A stretch of DNA of 64,000 nucleotides. Origin: Candidatus Dechloromonas phosphorivorans. Its GTDB lineage: Bacteria > Pseudomonadota > Gammaproteobacteria > Burkholderiales > Rhodocyclaceae. A program made the position numbers and the translations under genes. This document shows positions 1-9,275 of this stretch, piece by piece. Location of the stretch: positions 1-64,000 of the forward strand of contig JADKIP010000012.1 in assembly GCA_016721185.1 (NCBI GenBank), written 5' to 3'. Numbering within the stretch: the stretch's first letter is position 1; each line of letters begins with the position of its first letter. Under the pieces are notes generated by a model. That model saw nothing but the letters and a program-made list of their open reading frames with translations. It was not told the DNA's origin and did not search any database.

Positions 1-78
1 TTTGCTATCTGCCGCCAATGCCGTGCCAGCCATCCACACCTGTAGTAAAGCAGCGCATATCAATTTGCCTGTTTTCAT
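1..78 (-). CDS. N-terminus of a secreted protein (partial, runs off the window)
   Basis: An ATG at 78 on the minus strand opens a 26-codon stretch that continues beyond the left edge. It reads as a signal peptide: basic start (MKTGK), hydrophobic core, then an ALAA-type signal peptidase I site before ADSK. A purine-rich GAGAGGG lies about 8 bases upstream of the ATG and is a good ribosome binding site. The mature part is outside the window, so no function can be given. It is on the same strand as the broken fabI cluster and lies 84 bases beyond its end. Confidence 0.6.
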   Translation of the reverse strand, partial: MKTGKLICAALLQVWMAGTALAADSK

Positions 79-162
79 TTTTTACCCTCTCTGATAAAGC
101 ACACCCAGCCAAGCGACGAAAAAACAGCGTGGCGCTCTCTGGCGCACCTTGTTGGCTTGCCA

Positions 163-941
163 CTACGACATAATCTTTACGCCTACATCAACATAGATCG
201 TGTTCCCGGTCGCGCGTTCACGCGTAAGGCGTAGGATGCCGAAGCTGGTAAGCCGGCGTCCATGGTATCCAACAACTCCGACGGCGCCGTTGGGCGACCT
301 CATTCAACAGCAAATCAAAGTCCTTCAGCCCCGATGCGGCGCGGGTCTTGGAGGCCCGGAAATAGCGTACACCGGTTGCCCTGCGGCCGAGTTCATAGGC
401 AGAGATAGACGACAGGAAGAGCGGACTCCAACGCGAACGCCCGGACCGGCACCATCACGTTGTAGTTGAGATTTGCGACTTCGTTCGGCACCGGCCACTC
501 ATCGCAAACTCTCAGGCCGCCATCGGTCATCAGTGGCGCCGCCAGCTTGGCCATGCGAGATAAAGGAATGGCACGAGATATCCATCGCCCGGGCAAAGCC
601 GGCGGCCGAGCAGTTGGCGAGCCACCTGCAAATCTGCGCCAGGGGCGAAGGCGATGGAGTGCACAGGATTATCGAGTCTTGCCCCATTTCTTCCGGGAAC
701 TCCTCGAACACTGCTTCCAGTTCACCGGTTGGCTGACGTCGAGCGGCAGAAGATCGGGCCGCCTCCATGTCTGGGCCGCCGGTTCGACGAAGCCCTCAAC
801 CTTTTTGGGGTAGGTAATGGCGACATCCGCTTCGAGTTCCTGAAACGCGCCAGGCGAAACCAGAGCAATCAGGCTGTCGTTGGCGACACCGATATAAGAA
901 CTTTTTCCCCTTTGAGAATGGGACGGGGATTCATCGATCAT
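163..941 (-). pseudogene. fabI: Enoyl-[acyl-carrier-protein] reductase (NADH), frame-broken
   Basis: Starts at ATG 941 (MIDESPSHSQRG) and ends in a TGNTIYVD-like FabI C-terminus before TAG at 163-165, about 260 codons, which is the normal FabI length. Consecutive pieces lie in different minus frames: 669-941 (GVANDSLIA, FQELEADVAITY, FVEPAAQT, LLPLDVSQP), 499-768 (ELEAVFEEF, ANCSAAGFARAMDIS) and 393-596 (MAKLAAPLMTDGG, NYNVMVPV). FabI reduces enoyl-ACP in fatty-acid elongation. No single frame spans the Rossmann fold, so the gene as given cannot make a working enzyme. Both indels and substitutions seem present. Either real decay or poor sequence quality could explain it. Confidence 0.75.
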
Positions 942-1027
942 GATGCAAGACTCCTCGGTGAGGCTCTGAATAATCAGTCATCTCCAATTGCAAATGACAA
1001 AACAAGACCCCAAACCTGCGGCGACGA

Positions 1028-2204
1028 CTAAGATGGCTTTCAAGACACCCGGTATGCCGGGCGATCATCAATTCTTCATTGGTTGGAATCACCCAGACGG
1101 AACGCGGCTCTGCGTCACTGATACGCGGGCCACCCGTCAACATTAGCCGCAAGGTCAAGTTCCACGCGAGCCGAGGCAGCAGATTAGCAAACGCGTTCGC
1201 GGATCGCCGCCGAATGTTCGCCAATGCCGGCGGTAAATATCAAGGCATCCAGCCCACCCAGCGCGGCCGCAGCGGGACCAATTCGCGGGCAACGCGGTGG
1301 ACAAATAAATCGACGGCAAATTTAGCCTTCCGGATCCGGTCCGAGTCGAGCAGCGTGCGCATGTCGCTGGAGATGCCCGAAACGCCCAGCAGCCCGGACT
1401 GCTGGTAGAGCAGTTTCTCGATGGCGCAGTATCCATCCTCAACTCGTCGATCAGATGGAGGACGACGCCCGGATCAAGACTGCCGGAACGAGTACCCATC
1501 GGCAGACCGTCACGACCGCGGTGAAGCCCATCGTGCTAGCCATGCTCTTGCCACCTGCATGGCGCACATGCTTAGCGCCATTCCCGGTGCGGTACGACAA
1601 CGCGCCCTGAGCGGCACTGGCATCCTGCTCCAGCAAAACTGAGGCAATGTACTCGTAGGAAGGCCGTGGAAACCAAAGCGGCGGACGCCCCGCTCGGTGA
1701 TTTCGGCGGGTGGCGCAAACGCCTGGGCGACCGCCGGTTGCGCCCGATGAAACGCCGTGTCGAAGCAAACCACCTGAGGGCAATTCCGGACGGTTGGCCA
1801 GCAGCAGCCGGATCGGCTTCTGGGTTATGCGGCTGGTGCAGGGCGCCAGCGGAACAGTTGTTCAGATGATCGACGATTTCAGCCGTCAGGCGCACCGGTG
1901 CGGCGTAGTCAAGGCGGCCATGAACCACGCGGTGGCCTACCGCAACCAGTTGGTGCTCGCCGAGCTGCGCCCGCAGGAAGTCAGCCAGGTAAGCAATACC
2001 ACCATCGTGACCAAGCGTTTCGCCTTCGCCCACGTTTTTTCGCAAATAACGCGTTGACCGCATCCTTTGCCTTGAAGCGGGGCGCGGTGCCTATAAGCTT
2101 TCAGTTGTCCGCCGAGAAACAGCTCAAGCGAATCGCCCAACTCAGAAGAGCGAGAACTTGATGCTGGACGGACCCGCATTGGGTGCCAGAATAGCGTCGC
2201 TCAT
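1028..2204 (-). pseudogene. ackA: Acetate kinase, frame-broken
   Basis: Begins near ATG 2204, where the residues MSDAIL, then NAG and SSIKFSLF, match the acetate kinase N-terminus across a frame change. Further AckA pieces follow in shifting minus frames: VAVGHRVVHG and YAAPVRLTAEIVDHL (1572-2063), VCFDTAFH and RGVRRFGFHGL (1510-1773), KSMASTMGFTAV, GTRSGSLDPGVVLHLI (1155-1499), and VIPTNEELMIARHT near 1050-1100. The enzyme interconverts acetate+ATP and acetyl phosphate. The total span fits the usual about 395 codons. At least five frame changes are needed to read it through. The start appears to overlap or abut the end of pta, as in a coupled operon. Confidence 0.8.
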
Positions 2205-3008
2205 CAGGACACCCGCCTTGCCGGCGCTTTCCCGTCGCGCACTGGGCGACTAGCGCTGCAACTGCACGGGAAGCCAGCCGCGTCATCACCGAATCGGCAC
2301 GGCTGGTCAGAATAATCGGCACCCGGGCGCCGAGTACGATACAGCCGCATCGGCATCCGCCATGAAGCTGAGGCTCTTCGCCAGCGCTGTTGCCAGCCTC
2401 AGATCGAGCGCCACGGGGATATCGGCCATTCCTGCCACCGGGAGTCGATCTTCTTGATTCGGGCAGCATTGATGTCGATGGCGTTATCGGTGCCAGCGGG
2501 CCATCCAGCAGGCCGCCGGTAATCTGCTTGCGGTCGGCCATCTTGCACAATGCGGCAGCCTCCACCGTCGAGGGCACGTCAGGGTTGACCGTCTCCATGG
2601 CCGACAGAATCGCCACCTTGGCAAGGGAAAGCCGAGAGCGGTAGAAAGATCAATAGCGTTCTGGACGATGTGCTTTTTATCCTCAAGGTCGGGAAGATGT
2701 TGATCGCCGCATCGGTAACAATAATCACCCGGTCGAGACTCGGCACATCCATGATGAAGGCGTGGCTGATTCGCCGCGCGGTGCGCAGGCCGGTGGCGCT
2801 GCGCACTACGGCGCCCATCAACTCATCGGTATGCAGACTGCCTTTCATCAGCATCTCGGCCTTACCCTCGCGCGCCAGTTGCACGGCCTTGGCGGCGGAG
2901 TCGTTGCTGTGCTCGGCATCCACTATTTCGTACTTTGATATCGAGATGAAACTGTGCCGCCACGGCTTGATCTTGTCCGCGGGCCGACCAGAATCGGTTG
3001 GAGGATTA
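2202..3008 (-). pseudogene. pta: C-terminal part of a phosphate acetyltransferase (MaoC-Pta type), truncated and frame-broken
   Basis: Recognisable Pta pieces are PILVGP (near 2990), then YEIVDAEHSNDSAAKAVQLA, EMLMKGSLHTDELMGAVVRS, RISHAFIMDVPSLDRVIIVTDAAINIFPTL (2579-2923), and ILSAMETVNPDVPSTVEAA and ITGGLLDGPLA (2101-2616), in different minus frames. In Rhodocyclales the homologue is normally a bifunctional protein with an N-terminal MaoC-type hydratase domain. That domain is absent here: the Pta sequence starts in mid-domain, directly joined to DUF3141 sequence at about 3005. Pta makes acetyl phosphate from acetyl-CoA, the step before acetate kinase. Several further indels follow. Confidence 0.75.
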
Positions 3009-4940
3009 CGTTGAAGGCCCGCTCGTCGACGCCTGTCCCCGCCATGCCGATATAAACCAGGCTACGGATAGCCGCTTCACGCACACCGCCATCGGCGATC
3101 CCGGCCTTGAGTTCGGCGATGCGCTGCTGGATGAAGGCGAGGCGCTCCGGTTCGCCACCGGGGCGCTTGCGGGGTGACTCGTCCGAGGCTTTCAATCCGA
3201 CCATGGCTTGCAGCAGCGGGGAACCGTAAGTGGCCAGGAAGATTTGCTCCAGGCTCTTGTCGCGCATGTCGCGGTAGTTATTGAGCGCGCTGACAATCCC
3301 TTCCGAGATTTTGCCCGCCATTGCAGGAGCGGATTGTCGGGCGAGACCGGCTGGCGCTGCTGGCGCTACCTGCTCGGCGAGCAGGGCGACTTGTTGCATC
3401 AGCGGGTTGCGCGTTGAAAAGACTTCAAAGGCAATTCGGACGGACTGAGCTTGCATCAGTTCAGCCGTCTGATCATTCACCGAGGCCCGAATCAAGGGCT
3501 GCAGCAGCGTGTGATAGAGGCCAAGATTGATTTCCGCGACCCGCTTGACGGCGGCAAAGCGGCGCTCGTTCTCGGGGTCGGGCTTGACGATGCTCCGGAT
3601 GTTATCCAGCGTGCGCGGCTCGAAGCGAACAATCCAGTCGCCAACAACAAGTCCGGGTTATCCATCTCACCAGTCACCGGCGTCATCACCGCTTCGTAAA
3701 GGCCGGGTGGCAAGACGTCAATCAGGTCAATATTGGAGGCAAATTCCTGGTGCTCTTTTTTGGCGATACCACCGGAAACGAAAATCCCAAGGTGGCCGAC
3801 GCTTTCGTGGACGGCGTAGATAATGGTCTGGCCGCCTGCCCGGATATCGTCATCCTTGGCGTAGAGATCGGCGATCCAGCCCCAGGGGCTTGTTGCGGCG
3901 GCGTGATGTTGTCGCCCTTGGAGCAGAAGCAGATGATCGGCGAGCGGATATTGCGCAGGTCGATGCGCTCGCCGGCACTGGTCATGATTTCCAGCCGTGG
4001 CCAGTTTGTTGCCGACAAACAGTTGATCAACGATCCACTGGATTTCCTCGCCGTTGAGATTGACGTGGCCACCCCACCATTTTTCGAACTCCAGGAAGCG
4101 TTGTGCTCCTTTATCGACGTTCGACCAGATGTCGTAATCCTTGCTCCACAGCGTGTTGGCCGGGTTCAGGTTTTCAAAGTTCTTGACCAGATTGGCACCG
4201 GCAAACTTGCCATTATTCAGGTCGCTGGTCAGCGCCGTCATCCAGCTGCCGCCGGCCAGTCCGCCGGTGTAACGCATCGGGTTCTCATCTTCGATGCCGG
4301 CCCAATAGGAAAGCGGCGAGCCGGGCACAATCACCGGGCCGCAAAGCTCGGGCCGCGTCGCCGCCAGCATCATCACCGCCCAACCCGCCTGACAATTGCC
4401 GATGATGCAAGGTTTGCCCTCGGCTTCCGGGTTTAGCTCGATCACCTTTTCGAGGAAAATCGCCTCGGCGTGCATGATGTCTTCGATGGTCTGGCCGGGC
4501 ATCGGCTCGGGGGTGAAACCGACGAAGTAACAGGGATGGCCGGCACGCATGGCGACACCGAGTTCGCTGTCGGCCTTGAAACCACCAATGCCGGGGCCGT
4601 GCCCGGCCCGCGGATCGACCACGACAAAGGGGCGCTGCCGGGGATTGATCGTGACGCCCTCCGGCGGGTTGACGTGCACCAGCAGGTAATTGACCGGACG
4701 TTTGAAAGTGCGGGCATCAAGAACCAGTTCGGCGTCGAAATTGAGGACGTGCGGGACGGCTTTCGCCTTCTGGGCGTAGTACTGGTCGCTACGCTGACGC
4801 AGGACGTCCCAGTACAGAATGGTGCGCTGCATGGCGTCGGTCATGTATTCGCCGAGCGGCCCCCAGGCTTGCAGGATGGCGCTCATGCCGCTGCTCAGGT
4901 CCGGTAAGGCAGGCGACGTCTTGTTGGCTGTCTTGGTCAT
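3009..4940 (-). pseudogene. DUF3141 (PHA-synthase-like alpha/beta hydrolase) protein, frame-broken and missing its C-terminus
   Basis: Start chosen at ATG 4940 (MTKTANKTSP), which has AAGGAAAA upstream. A long frame runs from there to about 3640 with PHA-synthase-like motifs: a GNCQAGWA nucleophile elbow (Cys in a GxCxxG context) and VHESVGHLGIFVSGGIA near the catalytic His. Near 3985 a G insertion, and near 3890 expanded C and G runs (net +3 bases), shift and restore the frame. Around 3630 the frame breaks again and continues in 2923-3495 (LIRASVNDQTAELMQAQSVR), then passes into Pta sequence at about 3005. DUF3141 proteins usually sit beside pta/ackA; their exact reaction is not settled. Confidence 0.7.
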
Positions 4941-5356
4941 CTTGATTTTCCTTGAGTACAGATCGGTAATTTGGTCCTGCCTTCCCGAACAAACGAGCCA
5001 AGCTGAGCGGCTTTTGTCCATTCGACAATTTGACCCTTGCGTTCATGCTTTATACCGACGGTGGCGCGGCTTGAATCGGGAGAGATTTTCAAAACAATTT
5101 GTTATAAATTACGCCGCTCCATATGACTTTATATACCGGTGGAAAGCGTATTTTCAATGATGCGAAATCACTATCTGCCGACAAAACCCACAATGCCAAT
5201 GTTTCATTCCCGTTAAACTGGCGCTGAAAACCTTGCCTCGCCTTGATTCTCCGGCAGGCAGGAATCCCGCCCAAACGAACGTTGCGCTTCCGCCAGCACG
5301 TCTAACGCGACTGCTACGGTCGACCGCATTTATTGCCCAAAATCAAGCACACACCC
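4941..5356. other. Divergent intergenic region without a supported gene
   Basis: This 416-base stretch separates the minus-strand DUF3141 cluster from the plus-strand alpha/beta hydrolase. The short open frames in it have no recognisable protein and no ribosome binding site. An AT-rich patch at about 5090-5130 (TTATAAATTA) and a TATAAA on the minus strand near 5050 are the only promoter-like signals. Neither has a well-spaced -35 hexamer, so no promoter is called. Confidence 0.5.
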
Positions 5357-6243
5357 ATGCGCCCTTCCCGCTCCGAATATCTCGATCTGCCCAAGCTCCG
5401 CCTGCACATCGGCGCTGGGGCAACCCCAAGGCACCGACGCTCTTCCTGCTGCATGGCTGGATGGATGTATCGGCCTCATTCCAGTTTGTCGTCGATGAAC
5501 TGCAGCAAGACTGGAATATCGTCACCCCCGACTGGCGCGGTTTCGGCCCTTCGGAATGGCTGGGCCGCTCGTATTTTTTCGCCGAACATCTCGGCGATCT
5601 GGAAGCCATCCTCAATCACTACGCACCCACCGGCCAGGTTCGACTGGCCGGCCACAGCATGGGCGGCATCCTGTCCTGCCTGTATGCCGGCATCCGACCG
5701 GAACGGGTAGAAAAACTGATCACGCTGGAAGGTTTCGGCATTGCCCCAACCCAGCCTGACATGGCGCCGGAACGTTATCGGCAGTGGCTCGGCCAACTCG
5801 ACAAGCCACCGCGCATGCACGTTTACCGCGACCGTGCCGGCTTTGCCCATCGTCTGCTCAAAACCGACCGTTTTCTGACGCCCGAGCGCGCCGATTTCCT
5901 GGCCATTCACCTCGCTCGCATCGGCGACGGCATCAACCGGGCCGGCGAACATCGGCACGGCATCGTCTGGAATGGCGATCCTTGGCACAAGGCCAGTTCG
6001 CCTTACCTGTTCCGGCTGGAAGAATCGATGGCCGTCTGGCAGCAGATCACCTGTCCGGTGCATTGGGTGGCCGGTCGCGAATCCTGGGTAATCCGTGAAT
6101 TCGCCACCCGCCCCGGCGACTGGGAAGCGCGCCAGGCCTGTTTCGCCAATCTCAGCGAAGCATGGGTTGAAAACGCCGACCACATGCTGCATCACGACCA
6201 ACCCGCTCAGGTGGCGCAGATTATTGAGGCTTTTTTGGGCTAA
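5357..6243 (+). CDS. Alpha/beta hydrolase, with an apparent one-base deletion near 5413
   Basis: The protein body (RRWGNPKAPTLFLLHGWMDVS onward) is read in the frame ending at 6243. Its natural N-terminus, MRPSRSEYLDLPKLRLHI from ATG 5357, lies in another frame. The two join if one C is restored in CACATCGG (about 5411-5414), giving LRLHI-RRWG. The open frame can instead be traced upstream to 5233, but that extension is proline-rich and unlike the family. Visible features are the oxyanion-region HGW, nucleophile elbow GHSMGG (serine at about 5661), and a C-terminal catalytic His in NADHMLHHDQP. The substrate is unknown. The indel could be a sequence error or a real mutation. Confidence 0.75.
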
Positions 6244-6395
6244 AGCGGGATTGCTGCGAGCATAGAAACAACGGCTGACCCCAGGACCATAGATGCAACT
6301 GCCGGCCTACGGTCAACCGGAAATTTTGGCCAATTTCGACAACCAAAACCGGCATGAAACTGTGCCGAAAACCGAAGCCTGTCCGCTGAAAAACC

Positions 6396-7142
6396 CTAAC
6401 CGCCGAAAATGAGCGCATCGGGAATATCGAAGCGCTCCGAGTTGCCCAAGCTGACCACATTGACATCGCCGTGGCGCACCATCGAGACGGCATCAGGCGC
6501 ATCCGAAGCGCTCGCCTGACCTTTGACAAACAGGATGCGGCGCTTCAATCCATCGCCCCAGCGAATCTCGACGGTTGCTGTGCCGTCAAAACCGTGGCGA
6601 ATGACGAAAGCCTCGCAGGTGGTTTCCTTGGCAGCAAACGGTGGCGCGCAGGCAATTTTTGCCGAGGCATGGAAAGGCGTGCCGGGAATCAGCGCATCCT
6701 TTCCGGCCGGCGTCGCCATCAGGGGCTCGCCGATAAGGCCGAGCGTCAGTGTGTAGTTTCCCGACTCGTTCCGCCGTGCCGCGTTGCGCATCAGATAAAC
6801 CCGAACGGTGTAATCGCCTTCCACCGGCAACACACCCGAAAACCGTGAGCCTGATGTGCTGCCGATGAACAGGGACATCTCACTCCCCGGCGGATTGATA
6901 TTGAAATAGTTGGAGGCGTTACTGCTCTTCATCTCGACACTCAAGGTCTGCCCGGCCCCGGCGTGCAACGGGTAATCGACATAGGCGAAGCCTTTGACCT
7001 GTCCCTTGATGACGCGCGAGGTGGCGCCGCTGGCAAAATCCACTCGCTCGCTGCGCGCCTCCGGAGCAGCGGCATTTGCACCACCCGCAACCGACAGGAG
7101 AAGGATCAAGGCAGTAGCAATCAGCGAGCTGAATTTGTTCAT
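6396..7142 (-). CDS. Secreted protein of unknown function with a PPC-like beta domain
   Basis: 248 residues from ATG 7142; a GTG one codon earlier is less likely, since GGGAG sits about 10 bases before the ATG. The N-terminus is a clear signal peptide (hydrophobic LIATALILLLSVAG, cleavage after ANA). Residues about 35-130 (GQTLSVEMKSS, SGVLPVEGDYTVRVYLMR, GNYTLTLGL) resemble bacterial pre-peptidase C-terminal (PPC) beta-sandwich domains. The C-terminal half has two cysteines (ACAPP, TCEAF) that could form a disulphide. It probably acts in the periplasm. No enzyme motif is visible and I do not recognise the full-length family. It is a single gene, 254 bases from the next minus-strand start. 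Confidence 0.7.
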   Translation of the reverse strand: MNKFSSLIATALILLLSVAGGANAAAPEARSERVDFASGATSRVIKGQVKGFAYVDYPLHAGAGQTLSVEMKSSNASNYFNINPPGSEMSLFIGSTSGSRFSGVLPVEGDYTVRVYLMRNAARRNESGNYTLTLGLIGEPLMATPAGKDALIPGTPFHASAKIACAPPFAAKETTCEAFVIRHGFDGTATVEIRWGDGLKRRILFVKGQASASDAPDAVSMVRHGDVNVVSLGNSERFDIPDALIFGG

Positions 7143-7236
7143 CACGAAAGACTCCCAGATTGGCGGATGCGTTTAGTTTAGCCGCCACGGGCAGATTTTT
7201 ATCCTGCCGGACGGCTCGGCAACTTTGCGCTGCTGC

Positions 7237-7998
7237 TCATCCCCGGGTTCGTTCTATCAACCGATGCACCAGCGCTGCGGCAGCGGCGGTGGCGAGAAGG
7301 TGTTTCAGCGTATGCCCGCTAAGCAACCCATGGCTCATGGCAAGGAGTTCATGATCATTAAGCTCGGCCAGCTTGGCAAAAACGTAAAGCAGAAAGGCTG
7401 CGCCAAACCATAATTGATCCCGCAGCGGCGACCGGTAAATTGCCTGCCAGAGCGGAATCAGCACAATCGGCAGGATTTGCAGCAAGAGATAGGGCCGCAG
7501 ATCGCCCGCGCCGTTCAGCTCGCTGACATACCACCACAACACACTGGCAATGGCATAGATGACCAGCAAGCTGGTGGCAACCAAAGCGTAGCGTTTCGGC
7601 AGCGCCGTCTCAGCCCAGGCTCCGGCCAACAAGCCGGCACAGGCCAAGGCAATCGGCAAGCGGTCCCAAAGCAGGCGGTCGTTGTCCGGGGCCAGATGGT
7701 AGTAGGCGGAGCCCAGCGCGGTCAGGATCAGGCCGATCAGAAATACGCCATAGCCGACGCGCCCGGCCAGCAGGGCGGGATGCTGACGCTGCGGCCAGAG
7801 GCAGAGGATTCCCCAAGAACCAACGAGCGCAAAGCCCAGGTTGGAAAGCACATCGTTGGCGTAGGGAATTCCCAGGAAATCGGTGTGATCAGCAAAGGCA
7901 TGGTAGTTCACCGGTTGCCCGATGGGGCCATGAACGAGCATCGCCAAGCCGCTCAGCAAGGTAAAAAGTGCCGGGAGATAGACGACAAGGCGCTTCAT
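7237..7998 (-). CDS. Ceramidase-like (CREST family) seven-helix membrane protein
   Basis: 253 residues with about seven hydrophobic helices. The spaced polar residues fit the CREST hydrolase superfamily (alkaline ceramidases, PAQR-like): YHAFADHTD near the N-terminus, SAYYHLAPDNDRLLWDRLPI in the centre, and MSHGLLSGHTLKHLLA near the C-terminus. In characterised members a Ser, Asp and three His hold a zinc ion. Here S117-xxx-H, D and HxxxHxxxH-like positions are present. The natural substrate in bacteria is unknown and ceramide is not implied. It lies 44 bases from the next minus-strand gene (8042-9196), so the two may be co-transcribed. Confidence 0.65.
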   Translation of the reverse strand: MKRLVVYLPALFTLLSGLAMLVHGPIGQPVNYHAFADHTDFLGIPYANDVLSNLGFALVGSWGILCLWPQRQHPALLAGRVGYGVFLIGLILTALGSAYYHLAPDNDRLLWDRLPIALACAGLLAGAWAETALPKRYALVATSLLVIYAIASVLWWYVSELNGAGDLRPYLLLQILPIVLIPLWQAIYRSPLRDQLWFGAAFLLYVFAKLAELNDHELLAMSHGLLSGHTLKHLLATAAAAALVHRLIERTRG

Positions 7999-8041
7999 CG
8001 GGCCGCTAGAAGCGAATTACCAAAAAAGGCGAAACCTGCAT

Positions 8042-9196
8042 TCAGGGCGCCACTTTCTCACTGCCGTCATCCTTGAAATCGTAGAGATGCGTGTTGTCGG
8101 CGTCCTCCCCAATGCTTGTTCCTTTGGGTAAAAACTTGCGGCGCAGGCGAAAATTCTCACTGTCGGACTTCGCACTCCGCGTCGCCAGCGCGGCCGCTGC
8201 GGTGTAGGCCATGGGTTCCTTGCTGGCTTCGGTTTCAAGCAGCCTGGTCTGCTCATTCACCCGCACGCTGTACTTGCCCATGTTGTAGAGGAGGTACATG
8301 GCGAAGAGGTTATCGAAGTCCTGGTAGGTGCCTTGCTCCCGGCGAAAATCCCGGGAAAGCACCGAGGGAAAACGGTTGGGCAAGTCCTTGAACGCCACCT
8401 TTTCCTCCTCGTGCGGATCGACATAAGTCGAGCCGCTGTATTTCTTGTAGAGCACGACATCCATGCCGTACCCCTGCTGGTGCCACGCCTTGATCAGCTT
8501 CATCGCCATTTCGGTGGGGATATTGGCTTTGACCGCGGCCACCACCCGCCGTCCGGACAAGAATTTTGCGCTGCTGACCTCCAGCGCCTTGTAGCCGGCC
8601 CCAAACTTGAATGCTGCGCCAATGGTTTTGGCGCAGTTCAGGCGCATGTAGTCGTACTTGACTTCGCCGGCGTGGTACTCGGTGTCTTTGGCCTGCTGGT
8701 GGTAGTCGTCATTGAGACGTTTGAAGTAAGCCACCAGCGCCTCCTTTTCACCTACCGGCACACCGTAAACGCGCACGCCGATCACCGAACGCTTGTAGAT
8801 CTCACCGAAATCGAGGCCAAACGAAGCCGTTTCATCAATCGAGGAGACTGTTTTGAACAGGTATTCCTTTTTCGGAATGGCCACCATCAGGTCTTTGGTA
8901 TAAAAGCCGCTCGCGTGCTCACTCGTCCGGTCGGCGTAAAAGTTGGCGGAGTACACCAGGTCATCGCCGGGCACGCCGTCGCGGATGCCCAGCGCGAGGT
9001 GGCCCGCCGAACCGCCCTTGGAGGTGCCAAAACTGATCAGCAATTCCAGATCGTAAGGGTCCTGGCGCAGGACATCGGCAATCAGGTCAATGTTGGCAGG
9101 CTCGGGGCCGCCCTTGCTGCCGAAGTCGGCCGCCAATACATTCGTTGCCAAGGACAAGGCAGCAACCACCCAGGCAATCGTTCGCCGCACGTTCAT
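8042..9196 (-). CDS. Secreted protein, possible permuted papain-fold hydrolase
   Basis: 384 residues from ATG 9196. The first 22 residues form a signal peptide (VVAALSLATNVLA, cleavage before ADFGSK). The segment ISFGTSKGGSAGHLALGI places a histidine in a strand-turn context, and YDYMRLNCAKTIGAAFKFG places a cysteine at a helix start some 120 residues later. This His-before-Cys order resembles permuted NlpC/P60-like proteins such as the DUF4105 group. That is an inference from motif layout, not a firm family assignment. The C-terminal third is charged and probably helical. It would act in the periplasm. Confidence 0.6.
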   Translation of the reverse strand: MNVRRTIAWVVAALSLATNVLAADFGSKGGPEPANIDLIADVLRQDPYDLELLISFGTSKGGSAGHLALGIRDGVPGDDLVYSANFYADRTSEHASGFYTKDLMVAIPKKEYLFKTVSSIDETASFGLDFGEIYKRSVIGVRVYGVPVGEKEALVAYFKRLNDDYHQQAKDTEYHAGEVKYDYMRLNCAKTIGAAFKFGAGYKALEVSSAKFLSGRRVVAAVKANIPTEMAMKLIKAWHQQGYGMDVVLYKKYSGSTYVDPHEEEKVAFKDLPNRFPSVLSRDFRREQGTYQDFDNLFAMYLLYNMGKYSVRVNEQTRLLETEASKEPMAYTAAAALATRSAKSDSENFRLRRKFLPKGTSIGEDADNTHLYDFKDDGSEKVAP

Positions 9197-9275
9197 TCAC
9201 GCACTTTCATTCGGTATCTCCTTGGCCCACCGCAAGACAGCGTAGCGCAGGCGGGTGAGCGACATTCGCCAAATC

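Noticed and set aside
3750..4436. 228-residue plus-strand open frame
   Set aside because: Complement of the DUF3141 coding sequence, which has clear homology.
5233..5410. Upstream extension of the alpha/beta hydrolase
   Set aside because: Proline-rich and unlike the family; explained by a one-base frame break near 5413.
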